Shown piece after piece: positions 1 through 8,817 of a DNA stretch of 64,000 bases. Origin of the DNA: Pseudomonas sp. TH41 (lineage in GTDB: Bacteria > Pseudomonadota > Gammaproteobacteria > Pseudomonadales > Pseudomonadaceae); assembly GCF_016650695.1 (NCBI RefSeq), contig NZ_JAEKFH010000009.1, positions 124,001 to 188,000 on the forward strand, written 5' to 3'. The notes beneath the pieces were generated by a model. That model worked only from the letters and a program-made list of their open reading frames with translations, did no database searches and was not told where the DNA came from. The first letter of the stretch is position 1; every line of letters begins with the position of its first letter. The position numbers and the translations under genes are program-made.

Positions 1-1287
1 GTATCGGGCATCGATACCCTGCTCTCCGGTGACTACATTGGCGCCGATATCGGCCAGGCCAACGCCCGTGCGAAAAACTTCAAAGGCTTGGAAAACCCGC
101 CCCCGATCACCTACGGTGAGCCGGGCAAGCGCTTCACCCTGTTCACCCAGGACCTTGGTTCGCTGGACATCGGTTCCCCGGTTTACTACCGCAAGATTCC
201 GGTCGGTCAAGTGGTCGCCTATGCCCTGGACCCGGATGGCAAAGGGGTGAACATCGAAGTGTTTGTCCACGCCCCCAATGACGCCTACGTCACCGAGAAC
301 ACCCGCTTCTGGAATGCCAGTGGCATCGATGTGAGCGTCGGTGCCAATGGCTTTGCGCTGAAGACTGAATCGTTGTCCTCGATGCTGGTCGGCGGCGTCG
401 CGTTTCGCGCACCGGAATACAGCCCCGACGATAAGCCGGCCGCGGCGGAATATGCCTATGAACTGTTCGACGATCAGCAAAGCGCCCTCGCCCCGCCCAA
501 TGGCAAGGGGCAATACATGTCACTGCGTTTCGACCAGGCTCTGCGCGGGCTCAAGGTCGGTGCTCCGGTGGAATTCCTCGGCGTGGAGTTTGGCAAAGTC
601 GTATCGGTCAATCTGGATTTCGACGCGAAAAAACACATTTTTCCGGTCAATGTCGGCATTGTCATTTACCCGCAACGACTCGGCCAAGCCCACACCGAAA
701 TGATCAAGGCATTGGGTCATAATCCCGATGACGAAGCCGCCGGCGTGCGGTTGATAGGCGCTTTCGTTGAAAACGGTCTGCGGGCCCAGGCTCGTAGCGG
801 CAATCTGTTGACCGGCCAACTCTATATTGCCCTCGATTTTTTCCCTAAAGCTGAAAAAGTCGTGTTCGATACGAGCGCACGCCCGATCCGTATTCCGACC
901 GTACCTGGCAGCCTGGAACAATTGCAGGAAAAACTCGAAGCGATGGTCAACAAGATCAACCAACTGCCCATCGAGCGGATTGCCGGCAATCTTGATAGCA
1001 ACCTCGTTGAACTGCGCAAAGGCTTGGCGCAATTCAACGCCAAGACCCTGCCAGGCGTGCAAACCACCCTGGCGGAGGTCAGCAAGACCCTGCAATCGGC
1101 TAACTCGACGCTGGCCGAAGACTCGCCGCAACGCGAGCAGTTGTCTCAGACCCTGGACGAGCTCGGACGCACGTCGCGCTCCTTGCGTGACCTCTCGGAT
1201 TACCTGGGACGGCATCCGGAATCGCTGATTCGCGGCCGTCCGGAAAATGCAGCGCCAATGGATATGAAAGGACCACCGAGCAAATGA
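1..1287 (+). CDS. pqiB: PqiB, MCE-domain lipid transport protein (5' partial)
   Basis: C-terminal part of the paraquat-inducible protein PqiB. The frame is open from base 1 and gives about 428 residues before the TGA at 1285-1287; E. coli PqiB is about 546 aa, so the start lies left of the window. MCE/MlaD repeats are visible, for example the runs LDIGSPVYYRKIPVGQVVAY and LRGLKVGAPVEFLGVEFGKV. The C-terminus is a long helical segment. By family knowledge PqiB forms a hexameric needle of stacked MCE rings that spans the periplasm and carries lipids between the envelope membranes. It overlaps or abuts pqiC, as in the pqiABC operon. Confidence 0.93.
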   Translation, partial: VSGIDTLLSGDYIGADIGQANARAKNFKGLENPPPITYGEPGKRFTLFTQDLGSLDIGSPVYYRKIPVGQVVAYALDPDGKGVNIEVFVHAPNDAYVTENTRFWNASGIDVSVGANGFALKTESLSSMLVGGVAFRAPEYSPDDKPAAAEYAYELFDDQQSALAPPNGKGQYMSLRFDQALRGLKVGAPVEFLGVEFGKVVSVNLDFDAKKHIFPVNVGIVIYPQRLGQAHTEMIKALGHNPDDEAAGVRLIGAFVENGLRAQARSGNLLTGQLYIALDFFPKAEKVVFDTSARPIRIPTVPGSLEQLQEKLEAMVNKINQLPIERIAGNLDSNLVELRKGLAQFNAKTLPGVQTTLAEVSKTLQSANSTLAEDSPQREQLSQTLDELGRTSRSLRDLSDYLGRHPESLIRGRPENAAPMDMKGPPSK

Positions 1288-1304
1288 CCACAGGAGCATC
1301 ACCC

Positions 1305-1859
1305 ATGGCTTTTCCGCTGAAGATTATGTTGGTCGCTGCGCTGTCGTTGCTCGCCGCTTGCCGTAGCGATCCGATTCAGTTCCATACGTTGACCCCGGCT
1401 CTAACGAGCGGCAGCTCAAGGGCCGCGGCGGATATCCAGATTGAAAGCCTCACGGTTCCGCCTCAGGTCGATCGTACGCAGATTGTGGTTCGCCACGGCA
1501 ATACGGGCATCGCAATCCTTGAAACCCAGTGGTGGAGCGCCAGTCTGGTGGATGAATTGCGCAGCGCACTGTCCGACCAGATGGTCAACAGCCATCCGCA
1601 ACGCAAAGTGTCGGTGCGGCTGGAGGTGCAGCGCTTTGATTCGATTCCCGGTCAATACGGGTTGATCGACGTCAAATGGCGTCTGCGCAACGCCGGTGAA
1701 GGCGACAGTGCGCTGGTGACGTGCCGCAGCACGTTGCAGACACCTTCAGGCCCCTCCATCGATGAGTTGGTGGCGGCTCAACAGAACAATGTCAAACGTC
1801 TGGCCGCGTTGATCAGCCAGGCAACGCGCGGAACACAAAGCGGTTGTCCGTCGTCCTGA
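1305..1859 (+). CDS. pqiC: PqiC, ABC-type transport auxiliary lipoprotein
   Basis: 184-aa outer-membrane lipoprotein of the DUF330/PqiC family, partner of the PqiB tunnel. A signal peptide ends in the lipobox LLAAC, with the lipidated cysteine near residue 19. I chose ATG 1305 because AGGAG at 1292-1296 is correctly spaced. An upstream ATG at 1284 overlaps the pqiB stop but would extend the signal peptide with a polar stretch. The gene follows pqiB by 17 nt, so the two are probably translated from one message. The fold suits outer-membrane docking of PqiB. Confidence 0.9.
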   Translation: MAFPLKIMLVAALSLLAACRSDPIQFHTLTPALTSGSSRAAADIQIESLTVPPQVDRTQIVVRHGNTGIAILETQWWSASLVDELRSALSDQMVNSHPQRKVSVRLEVQRFDSIPGQYGLIDVKWRLRNAGEGDSALVTCRSTLQTPSGPSIDELVAAQQNNVKRLAALISQATRGTQSGCPSS

Positions 1860-1873
1860 TCAATCCATCCTCT

Positions 1874-1903
1874 GTTCAACGGTGGATCGCGTCACCGTTG
1901 AAC
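1874..1903 (+). terminator. Perfect 11-bp hairpin after pqiC
   Basis: GTTCAACGGTG at 1874-1884 is exactly complementary to CACCGTTGAAC at 1893-1903, with an 8-nt loop. It begins 15 nt after the pqiC stop. No T-run follows, so it may be a 3' stabiliser or a weak terminator rather than a classical intrinsic terminator. Confidence 0.6.
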
Positions 1904-2003
1904 TCACCCTTGCCGGTTGTATTGATCTGTTAAAGCCCAGTATAAGAACAGCGTAAAAGATAAAAGTTATCAAAAACCAACTAAATACTCGTCCTGTACT
2001 TGC

Positions 2004-2030
2004 CCAGCAAATTTTTCACATTCGTTTCAC
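2004..2030 (+). promoter_or_regulatory. Candidate ColR/OmpR-family operator upstream of the ais-like gene and arnT
   Basis: TTTCAC occurs twice, at 2014-2019 and 2025-2030, exactly 11 bp apart, the spacing expected for tandem binding of an OmpR-family regulator. The first copy sits inside TTTTTCAC (2012-2019), which matches the core of the ColR consensus I recall from P. putida (YYNASNNYTTTTTCAC); here two of the eight upstream positions mismatch. It lies 58 nt before the start of the LPS-modification pair. Binding is inferred, not shown. Confidence 0.45.
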
Positions 2031-2088
2031 CCCTCCGCTACCCCTCGGAACTTAGTTTGCCTGCACGTTCACTATTTCAGATCACATC

Positions 2089-2715
2089 ATGAACTTTCGA
2101 TTAAAAAAAACGGCGTTTGTCATCGCCTCTCTGGTGATCGTTATTTTGGTGTCAGGTTTTGTCTGGTGGCAAAGATCGCCAGCCAACCTGGGACATTCAT
2201 CCCCCAGGGATACCGCACAATTGATGCAGCGCTGGCAGGCCGGCGAAATCGTAGTGCTTGTTCGGCATGCCGAGCGCTGCGACCGTTCCAGCAACCCATG
2301 CCTGGGGCCCGCTGATGGCATTACCCGCGCCGGAAGCGATGCGGCGGCAGCCTTGGGTCGCAGCTTTGAGCAACTGGGCATGGAACAGACTGACGTTTTG
2401 AGCAGCCCGATCACACGCACGGCACAAACCTCTCGCTACATGTTCGGCCACGACGCGATCGCCCAAGAGTGGCTCGCCACGTGTGGCGACAGTCTGCGCA
2501 ACGAGGTAGTGGCGCACAAACGAGCCCATCACAATTTGCTGCTCGTCACCCACAGTGGCTGCATCAGTGACTTCGAAGCCCAGACCGGCTTTCAACACGT
2601 GGCGAAGAGTCAATATGTAAGTTCGTTATTCATCAGTATTGATGCCACTGGAGAACTTCAAGTATTGGGCATTGTTAATGCCGACGCTTGGCCTTCCCTG
2701 CTGAACTTTAAATAA
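2089..2715 (+). CDS. Ais-like histidine phosphatase (LPS core phosphatase family)
   Basis: 208-aa membrane-anchored member of the histidine phosphatase (RHG) superfamily. Residues about 8-27 form a hydrophobic N-terminal segment. The catalytic signature is LVRHAERCD and the second histidine is in VTHSGCISD. Enterobacterial Ais is a periplasmic LPS heptose(II)-phosphate phosphatase, and the neighbour arnT also modifies LPS, so dephosphorylation of LPS core or a related lipid is likely. The two genes are 34 nt apart and probably cotranscribed. No strong Shine-Dalgarno precedes the ATG. The exact substrate is inferred from family and context. Confidence 0.8.
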   Translation: MNFRLKKTAFVIASLVIVILVSGFVWWQRSPANLGHSSPRDTAQLMQRWQAGEIVVLVRHAERCDRSSNPCLGPADGITRAGSDAAAALGRSFEQLGMEQTDVLSSPITRTAQTSRYMFGHDAIAQEWLATCGDSLRNEVVAHKRAHHNLLLVTHSGCISDFEAQTGFQHVAKSQYVSSLFISIDATGELQVLGIVNADAWPSLLNFK

Positions 2716-2749
2716 TCAAGAATAATTTCTCCTGTGCCAAGGCCCAACC

Positions 2750-4471
2750 ATGACGTCACATAAACCCTTGCGATACCCCGCTGCTGATCTATCCCCCCCT
2801 GCTGTTCAAACACCGTCACTCATCGACCGCTGGCTCGTGCCGAGTCTGCTGTTGGCCTTTGTCGCTTTCTATCTGCTGCCGCTCATGTTCCATGGCCTGT
2901 GGATTCCTGACGAAACCCGCTATGGCCAGATCAGCCAGGAAATGCGCCTGAGCGGCGACTGGATCGCACCGCATTTCATGGGTATTCGCTACTTCGAGAA
3001 GCCTATCGCCGGGTATTGGATGATTGCTATCGGTCAGGCCGTGTTTGGCGACAATCTGTTCGGTGTGCGGATTGCATCGGCGGTGAGCACCGGGCTGAGT
3101 GTCTGGCTGGCGTACCTGTTGGCCGGTCGTCTCTGGAACGATCCGCGCAAAAGTGCGGCCAGTGCTTTGTTCTACATGAGTTTCGGGTTGATTGCGGGTC
3201 AGGCGGGCTATGCCAACCTGGATCCGCAATTCACGCTTTGGGCCAACCTGAGCCTGGTCGCGTTGTGGTTTGCCATTGAGGGTCATTCATCTCGCAGCAA
3301 AACAGCCGCATGGGTGCTGTTGGGCTTTTCCTGTGGCATGGGGTTCATGACCAAAGGCTTTCTCGCCGGGTTATTGCCGGTATTGGTTGCCCTGCCCTAC
3401 ATGCTCTGGCAACGCCGCTTTCTCGAGTTGTTGCGTTACGGGATGTTGACGGTGCTGGTTGCGACGCTCGTCTGCTTGCCGTGGGCACTTGCCATTCACC
3501 ATCAAGAACCGGACTTCTGGAACTTTTTTTTCTGGAACGAACACATTCGCCGTTTCGCCGCCGAAAATGCGCAACATGCGCGGCCGTGGTGGTTTTACCT
3601 GCCGCTGCTGGTCGCGTCGAGCTTGCCGTGGGCGGCGTTGTTGCCGGTAACCTTCATCAAGGCCTGGAAGCAAAAACGCCAGCCCGAGATTGCATTTCTG
3701 CTGATGGGGGTGCTGCTGCCGTTGGCGTTCTTCAGCATGAGTAGCGGCAAACTGCCGACGTACATCATGCCGTGCCTGTTACCGCTGGCCTTGCTGATGG
3801 GGCACGCCGTAATGAATCTGCTGAATCAGCAGCGAGGGCGAGCGATTCGCATCAATGGTGTGGTCAACGCGACCCTGGCCACCACTGCCCTGATCGCCCT
3901 GATCTTTTTACAAACCACCAAAGAGATCTACGAGAACACCGACACGTTCGCCTTGTCGCTGGTGTATATCGTTTTAGTCAGCTGGATTATCACCAACGCC
4001 CTGCAAGTCTTGCGTCCACTACGGTTCTGGGCCGCGCCGGCTATCGGCATCGGGATGCTGGTAGCGTTGTTGCCGGCAGCCATGCCTGCACAGATCGTCG
4101 AGAGCAAGATGCCGGATCAGTTTATTGCCGAGCATTTGGAGGCGTTAAGCAAGACCACCACATTGCTCAGCAACGATCTCGGTGCGGCGTCTGCGCTGTC
4201 CTGGCGGCTGAAACGGCCGGAGATTTTCCTTTTCAATACTGTCGGGGAGCTGAAATATGGCCTGGAAGATCCGGCCATGGCTTCGCGGATCGTCACCAAG
4301 GAAAACGTCGAGCAATGGATGACCGAGGCCCGTAAAAAAGGCGCGGTGGGTGTGGTCATGCGGGTCAACAGTGTCCAGGAAGTTCAGGAGGTCGAAATGT
4401 TGCCGGTGGATGGTGAGCGCTTCGAACGCGGGAAGTTGGAGATTTTGATTTTCCCCCAAAGCCAGCCCTGA
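2750..4471 (+). CDS. arnT: ArnT-type lipid A aminoarabinosyltransferase
   Basis: 573-aa GT83/PMT-type glycosyltransferase; E. coli ArnT is 550 aa. It has a dozen or so hydrophobic segments. The first periplasmic loop carries the expected acidic motif (GLWIPDETRYGQI), followed by GIRYFEKPIAGYW. By family knowledge the enzyme moves 4-amino-4-deoxy-L-arabinose from undecaprenyl phosphate to lipid A phosphates in the inner membrane, giving cationic peptide resistance. AAGG precedes the ATG by about 8 nt. The rest of the arn pathway is not in this window, so this is either a stand-alone paralogue or a detached copy. Confidence 0.88.
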   Translation: MTSHKPLRYPAADLSPPAVQTPSLIDRWLVPSLLLAFVAFYLLPLMFHGLWIPDETRYGQISQEMRLSGDWIAPHFMGIRYFEKPIAGYWMIAIGQAVFGDNLFGVRIASAVSTGLSVWLAYLLAGRLWNDPRKSAASALFYMSFGLIAGQAGYANLDPQFTLWANLSLVALWFAIEGHSSRSKTAAWVLLGFSCGMGFMTKGFLAGLLPVLVALPYMLWQRRFLELLRYGMLTVLVATLVCLPWALAIHHQEPDFWNFFFWNEHIRRFAAENAQHARPWWFYLPLLVASSLPWAALLPVTFIKAWKQKRQPEIAFLLMGVLLPLAFFSMSSGKLPTYIMPCLLPLALLMGHAVMNLLNQQRGRAIRINGVVNATLATTALIALIFLQTTKEIYENTDTFALSLVYIVLVSWIITNALQVLRPLRFWAAPAIGIGMLVALLPAAMPAQIVESKMPDQFIAEHLEALSKTTTLLSNDLGAASALSWRLKRPEIFLFNTVGELKYGLEDPAMASRIVTKENVEQWMTEARKKGAVGVVMRVNSVQEVQEVEMLPVDGERFERGKLEILIFPQSQP

Positions 4472-4504
4472 TCCCTGATAGTGATGTTTTTTTGGATGGG
4501 ATGG

Positions 4505-5311
4505 GGGGCATATCCGGTTTTTTGGTAGCGGCTGCTGGCGGTTTCGCTTTTACAGCGAGTCACTTTTGACAAACGCCCGGAATGCCGGCCCAGTCAAAAG
4601 TAACCAAAAAGTCTTGCCCCTCCATTCGGTGCCTCGCCTAGGCTCGGCATGCCCTCACTCCGGCATTGCTCCGGGGGCCCGCCGCCATCGGCCATCCATG
4701 GCCGGGGGCGGCTACCGCGGCATCCTTGCCGCGGTGCCCCCTGCGCAACGCCTGCGTTCGGCCTCTGGGAAAGGGGCAGGCAGATCAAAATCTAAAGCGA
4801 CATCAAGATCAAAAGATCGCAGCCTTCGGCAGCTCCTACAGAACGTGCGCATTCCCCCTGTAGGAGCGAGCTTGCTCCGGGCGGCGTTCCGACGATGAAT
4901 TCGAAGGCAATGCATTTTCCAGACAGTACGCATTATCGTTCACGTCCATCGCGAGCAGGCTCGCTCCTACAGAAAGCAGATCGGTGTATAGCTTTGGCCT
5001 TTCACCACTCAACAGGCCGAGCGTTAGCTCGCCTGCAGCTTTTGATCTTGAGGCACCGCCCCCTCGAGAGGCCGAGTGGAGGTTCTGCGCAGTGGGCAAC
5101 CCGGCATGGATGCCGGGTTAGCCGCCCCCGGCCATGGATGGCCGATGGCGGCGGGCCCACGGAGCAGGACCGGAGCGAGGGCATGCCGAGCCACAGCGAG
5201 GCACCGAACGAAAGGGGCAAAAGCGTTGGGTTACTTTGCGCTTTTCAAAGTGACTCGCTGTAAAAGCGAAACCAATAGCGGCCGCTACCAAAAAAACCGG
5301 ATATACACCCA
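4505..5311. repeat. Large inverted repeat element (arms of about 220-250 bp) with REPs in the centre
   Basis: The left arm (about 4505-4750) and right arm (about 5090-5311) are imperfect reverse complements. Clear paired landmarks are ATCCGGTTTTTTGGTAGCGG near 4511, GGTTTCGCTTTTACAGCGAG near 4544 and GGCCATCCATGGCCGGGGGC near 4690, each found inverted on the right side. The central 330 bp hold REP palindromes. It fills most of the gap between arnT and selC. Short ORFs in both arms follow the repeat rather than a conserved protein. It is probably a species-wide palindromic or MITE-like repeat, but no transposase is present. Confidence 0.75.
4806..4972. repeat. REP/BIME cluster inside the large inverted repeat
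   Basis: A REP of the GATCGCAGCCTTCGGCAGCTCCTAC class at 4806-4840 is followed by a pair of the GTAGGAGCGAGCTTGCTC class: a decayed copy near 4858-4880 and an inverted copy at 4947-4972. The spacer of the second pair (ATTTTCCAGACAGTACGC) resembles the spacer of the pair at 63615-63716. Confidence 0.8.
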
Positions 5312-5337
5312 AAACAAAAGCGCAAAACCGAAAGCGG

Positions 5338-5430
5338 CGGAAGGCAGCCGGAGTCGAACCTGCCCGGGAACGGATGCCGTCCCCAACCGGGTTTGAAGCC
5401 CGGCCGCGCCACCGGGCGCGATTGCCTTCC
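5338..5430 (-). tRNA. selC: tRNA-Sec, anticodon TCA
   Basis: Read on the minus strand this is an elongated tRNA of about 93 nt with an extended acceptor stem (GGAAGGCA paired to TGCCTTCC), a long variable arm, T loop GGTTCGACTCC and anticodon TCA in GGGCTTCAAACCC. These are the hallmarks of bacterial selenocysteine tRNA. It lies 6 nt downstream of selB and completes the selenium machinery. After the discriminator G the genome encodes CCG rather than CCA, so the mature 3' end must be trimmed and finished by the CCA-adding enzyme. Confidence 0.96.
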
Positions 5431-5436
5431 TTGAAA

Positions 5437-7344
5437 TCAGTGCCCGTTTGCCTGGGCCAAGGCATTGTCGAAACGGATATGACGCTGATCGCCAAAGCGT
5501 CGAGTCAGACCGATCCGGTCGAAGTACTCGAGAATCTGAATACTACGCTTGCGCCCCAACCCCACCGCATCACGAAACGCCGACACCTGAATCACCGGGT
5601 TTTCGGCAGCCAGTTGCAACAGCATAGCCGCCAATCGCCGAATCACCGTTTCGGTATAGAACAGGTCCCGCACGACTTGATGCACCTGCCCTAACCTCGC
5701 CATTTTGCGCAGCAACAAGCGCACCGTCGCCTCATCATGACCCAGGTCGCGCACCCACGGCGGGTCGAAACCGGCCGTTTCGAACAGCGGCTGCAATTGT
5801 TGCCACAGCGCTTCGTCCTCAGCACTCAAGCGCACCTGATGACCGGGCAAATGCAGCCAGGGTCCGCTGGCCGCGATGTCGCCACCGGCCAACAATTCGT
5901 CGAGCAAGGTGATGAAGGTCGGGCGGGCCAGTGCGGTGCCGGTGAATCGACGCAGGCGATCCCGGTCCGGGCCCATTTGATCCGGTTCGAGCTGATGAAA
6001 GCGTGCGAGATGTTCCAGCAACGGTGCCTTCAGGGCTTCCCAACGGGATGCGCTGAACAGTCGCGGACCTTGGCGGGTGTCGATCAGGCGCACGTCAGGC
6101 GGTAGCACCCACGTCGTGCGCGGACGGTTGAAGTGGCGCTCCAGCTGTTGCGGATCGAGCCCCGTGTCGCTGCTGGCCAACAGCGCGGGCAATGCGGCTT
6201 CCAGCGTATCCGTTGATATCAAAGCCTGGAGCTGAGCCAAACGCTCGAGACTTCGGCGTTGTCGGGTCGGGGCGAACGGGTCAAGCACCCGTCCACCGCC
6301 AAGGGTGCGTTGGGCGCTCTGATCGCGCAGGATCAATCGATCGCCCTTCACAGCCTGCACCGGCGCATTGAGCAGCAGTTGCGCGAACATCCGCTCGCCC
6401 GGCGCGAGACGGGTACCCTCCAGCAGCGCCACCCGCCCCGTGACATCCTGAGTCCCCAGGTGAACATGCACGGGTTGAAAGTGCTCGAAAGCGCGGGGTT
6501 CACTGGCCAGCAATTGCATCTCGATATCCAGACGCTGGGTAGGTGCGAACAGCCAGTCGGCCAGCAACCAGTGCCCCCGGTGAATCTGTTCAAGCGCCAG
6601 GCGCTCGGCACTCAGGTTCAACGCAACGCGCTGGCCGGCTACCGCACCTTCTGCGGGTTGGTTTTGCGCATGCAGACCGCGCACGCGCACGGGTTTGCCT
6701 TGCGGACCGAGCAGCAGCGTATCGCCCACGCCCACTTGTCCTGACAACGCAGTGCCGGTCACCACGACACCAGCGCCAGCTACGCTGAAGGCGCGGTCAA
6801 TCGCCAGACGAAAGCCTCCACTCGAGCTGCGTTGAAGGACCTCTTTTTGTGCATCCAGCAAAGCCTTCCGCAATATTTCGATACCCTCGCCAGTCACACT
6901 CGACAGCGCAATTTGCGGTGCGCCGGCAAACGGTCCCGGCGCCAGCAAGGCCTCTATTTGCTGGCGCACGGCGTGCACTCGGGCGAGATCAACCCGGTCG
7001 CATTTGGTGATCGCGACCAGCGCCCCTGGAATGCCCAGCAGTTCGACAATGGCCAGGTGCTCGCGGGTTTGCGGCATGACGCCGTCATCCGCCGCCACCA
7101 CCAGCAACACAAGATCAATGCCCTGAGCCCCCGCCAGCATGTTGTGGGTGAAACGTTCATGACCGGGCACGTCGATAAAACCGGTCAGGGCCGCACCCGG
7201 CTCCAGCGCCGTATAGAGGTAACCAAGGTCGATGGTCATGCCGCGTTCACGCTCTTCCCGGCGCCGATCCCCCGCCTGCCCGGTCAATGCCTGGAGCAAC
7301 GCGGTTTTGCCGTGGTCGATGTGCCCCGCCGTGCCGACGATCAC
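5437..7344 (-). CDS. selB: SelB, selenocysteine-specific elongation factor
   Basis: 635-aa translational GTPase (E. coli SelB is 614 aa) that carries Sec-tRNA to a UGA marked by a SECIS hairpin. The N-terminus has the P-loop GTAGHIDHGKT, then DVPGHE and the NKCD-type motif TKCD. EF-Tu-like beta-barrel domains follow, and the C-terminal third holds the winged helices that bind SECIS RNA. I chose GTG 7344 because it overlaps the selA stop as GTGA and gives the family N-terminus MIVGTAGHIDHGKT; an upstream ATG at 7389 would add 15 non-conserved residues. Translational coupling to selA is likely. Confidence 0.95.
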   Translation of the reverse strand: MIVGTAGHIDHGKTALLQALTGQAGDRRREERERGMTIDLGYLYTALEPGAALTGFIDVPGHERFTHNMLAGAQGIDLVLLVVAADDGVMPQTREHLAIVELLGIPGALVAITKCDRVDLARVHAVRQQIEALLAPGPFAGAPQIALSSVTGEGIEILRKALLDAQKEVLQRSSSGGFRLAIDRAFSVAGAGVVVTGTALSGQVGVGDTLLLGPQGKPVRVRGLHAQNQPAEGAVAGQRVALNLSAERLALEQIHRGHWLLADWLFAPTQRLDIEMQLLASEPRAFEHFQPVHVHLGTQDVTGRVALLEGTRLAPGERMFAQLLLNAPVQAVKGDRLILRDQSAQRTLGGGRVLDPFAPTRQRRSLERLAQLQALISTDTLEAALPALLASSDTGLDPQQLERHFNRPRTTWVLPPDVRLIDTRQGPRLFSASRWEALKAPLLEHLARFHQLEPDQMGPDRDRLRRFTGTALARPTFITLLDELLAGGDIAASGPWLHLPGHQVRLSAEDEALWQQLQPLFETAGFDPPWVRDLGHDEATVRLLLRKMARLGQVHQVVRDLFYTETVIRRLAAMLLQLAAENPVIQVSAFRDAVGLGRKRSIQILEYFDRIGLTRRFGDQRHIRFDNALAQANGH

Positions 7345-8771
7345 GCTTCGCGGTCCTGCGTCTGCAATTGATCGAGTTGCGCCAGCCATGTGGCTTCGTC
7401 ATCCAGTTGCCGAAGGTCCAGCCACAAGGCGTCGTCATCGATGCGCCCGAGCACCGGAATCGGCAAGGCCCGAAATCCTGCTTCCAACCCCTGTAATCGT
7501 CGCCCGCGCAGACGTTTGGAGGTGTGCGGTCGTAGGCACAGCGCGGCACTGGGCAAGCGTGCCACCGGTTGGCTGCCGCTGCCGATCATGCCCAGAGCCG
7601 GGACGGCGGCGACGTCCCAGCCTTCGCCCAACACCTTCGCCAATGACGGTTGCAGGCGTTTGGCTTGAGCGAGAATGTCGGCTTGCGCGCGCGTGAGCAG
7701 TCGCAGGCTCGGCAGCCTTTCGGCCAGTCGATCCGGATTGCGATACAAGCCCAACACCGCTTCAAGCGCGGCCAGGGTCAGCTTGTCGACCCGCAGCGCG
7801 CGCTTGAGCGGGTTCTTCTTGATCCGGGCGATCAAGTCCTTGCGGCCTACAATCAACCCGGCCTGCGGACCACCGAGCAACTTGTCGCCGCTGAAGGTGA
7901 CGATGTCCGCGCCATCGAGCAACGCCTGACGTACCGTCGGCTCGGCAGGCAAGCCCCAGCGCGTGAGGTCCAGCAGGCTGCCGCTGCCGAGGTCTTCGAG
8001 CAACGGCAAACCGTGCTGATGCGCCAGCGCTGCCAATTCAGCGGTGGGCACACGGGTGGTGAACCCCTGAATCTCGTAGTTACTCGCGTGTACACGCATG
8101 ACCAGGCCACTGCGCGGGCCGATGGCCGCTTCGTAGTCCTTGGCGTGTGTGCGGTTAGTGGTGCCGACTTCGTGAAGTTTCACCCCGGCGCGGGCCATGA
8201 TGTCGGGAATGCGGAAGGCGCCGCCGATCTCGATCAGTTCCCCTCGGGAAATAATGCCTTCCTTGCGCGCGCCCAGGCTGTTGAGCGTCAGCAACACGGC
8301 GGCGGCGTTGTTGTTGACCACGGTCACGGCTTCGGCGCCAGTAAGTTCGCGGATCAGGCCTTCGATCAAATCATCACGGTCGCCACGCTTGCCGCTGTGC
8401 AGGTCGAATTCCAGATTGAGTGGATAACGGGCCGCCATTTGCACCGCATCGATGGCTTCCTCGGGCAATAACGCGCGCCCCAGATTAGTGTGCAGCACGG
8501 TACCGGTCAGGTTGAACACACGGCGCACATGACTGCGATGCTGGACAGCCAGACGCTCGCCCGCCCTGCCGGCCAATACTTGCGGGATGATTTCTACAGC
8601 GCTGAGTTGGCCGCTCAGCACCGGCTCGCGCAGGTCGTCGAGCAATTGCCGCAAGCTGGCCAACAGCGCGTCACGCCCATAGCGCTCGGCCAGCGGCTGG
8701 CACGCCGGATGACGCAACAAACTGTCGATGGAAGGCAGGCGCAAGGCATGGCTGGCGGGTCTGGAGGACAT
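7341..8771 (-). CDS. selA: SelA, L-seryl-tRNA(Sec) selenium transferase
   Basis: 476-aa PLP enzyme that converts seryl-tRNA(Sec) to selenocysteyl-tRNA(Sec) using selenophosphate; E. coli SelA is 463 aa. The PLP lysine lies in VTFSGDKLLGGPQAG. The N-terminal tRNA-binding domain starts RLPSIDSLLRHPACQPLAERYG and the motif TNLGRALL follows. Start ATG 8771 has GGGAG 8 nt upstream, and reading further upstream gives non-conserved residues. It is cotranscribed with fdhE (46-nt gap) and overlaps selB. The selenophosphate synthetase gene selD is not in this window. Confidence 0.95.
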   Translation of the reverse strand: MSSRPASHALRLPSIDSLLRHPACQPLAERYGRDALLASLRQLLDDLREPVLSGQLSAVEIIPQVLAGRAGERLAVQHRSHVRRVFNLTGTVLHTNLGRALLPEEAIDAVQMAARYPLNLEFDLHSGKRGDRDDLIEGLIRELTGAEAVTVVNNNAAAVLLTLNSLGARKEGIISRGELIEIGGAFRIPDIMARAGVKLHEVGTTNRTHAKDYEAAIGPRSGLVMRVHASNYEIQGFTTRVPTAELAALAHQHGLPLLEDLGSGSLLDLTRWGLPAEPTVRQALLDGADIVTFSGDKLLGGPQAGLIVGRKDLIARIKKNPLKRALRVDKLTLAALEAVLGLYRNPDRLAERLPSLRLLTRAQADILAQAKRLQPSLAKVLGEGWDVAAVPALGMIGSGSQPVARLPSAALCLRPHTSKRLRGRRLQGLEAGFRALPIPVLGRIDDDALWLDLRQLDDEATWLAQLDQLQTQDREA

Positions 8772-8817
8772 CAGGGGCTCCCGAAAACGGCTGACCGCCT
8801 GAGTGTAGCCGCTGTGC

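Noticed and set aside
4566..5263. Several short ORFs that could be called hypothetical proteins
   Set aside because: They lie within both arms of an inverted repeat, run in several frames and show no protein-like conservation or ribosome sites.
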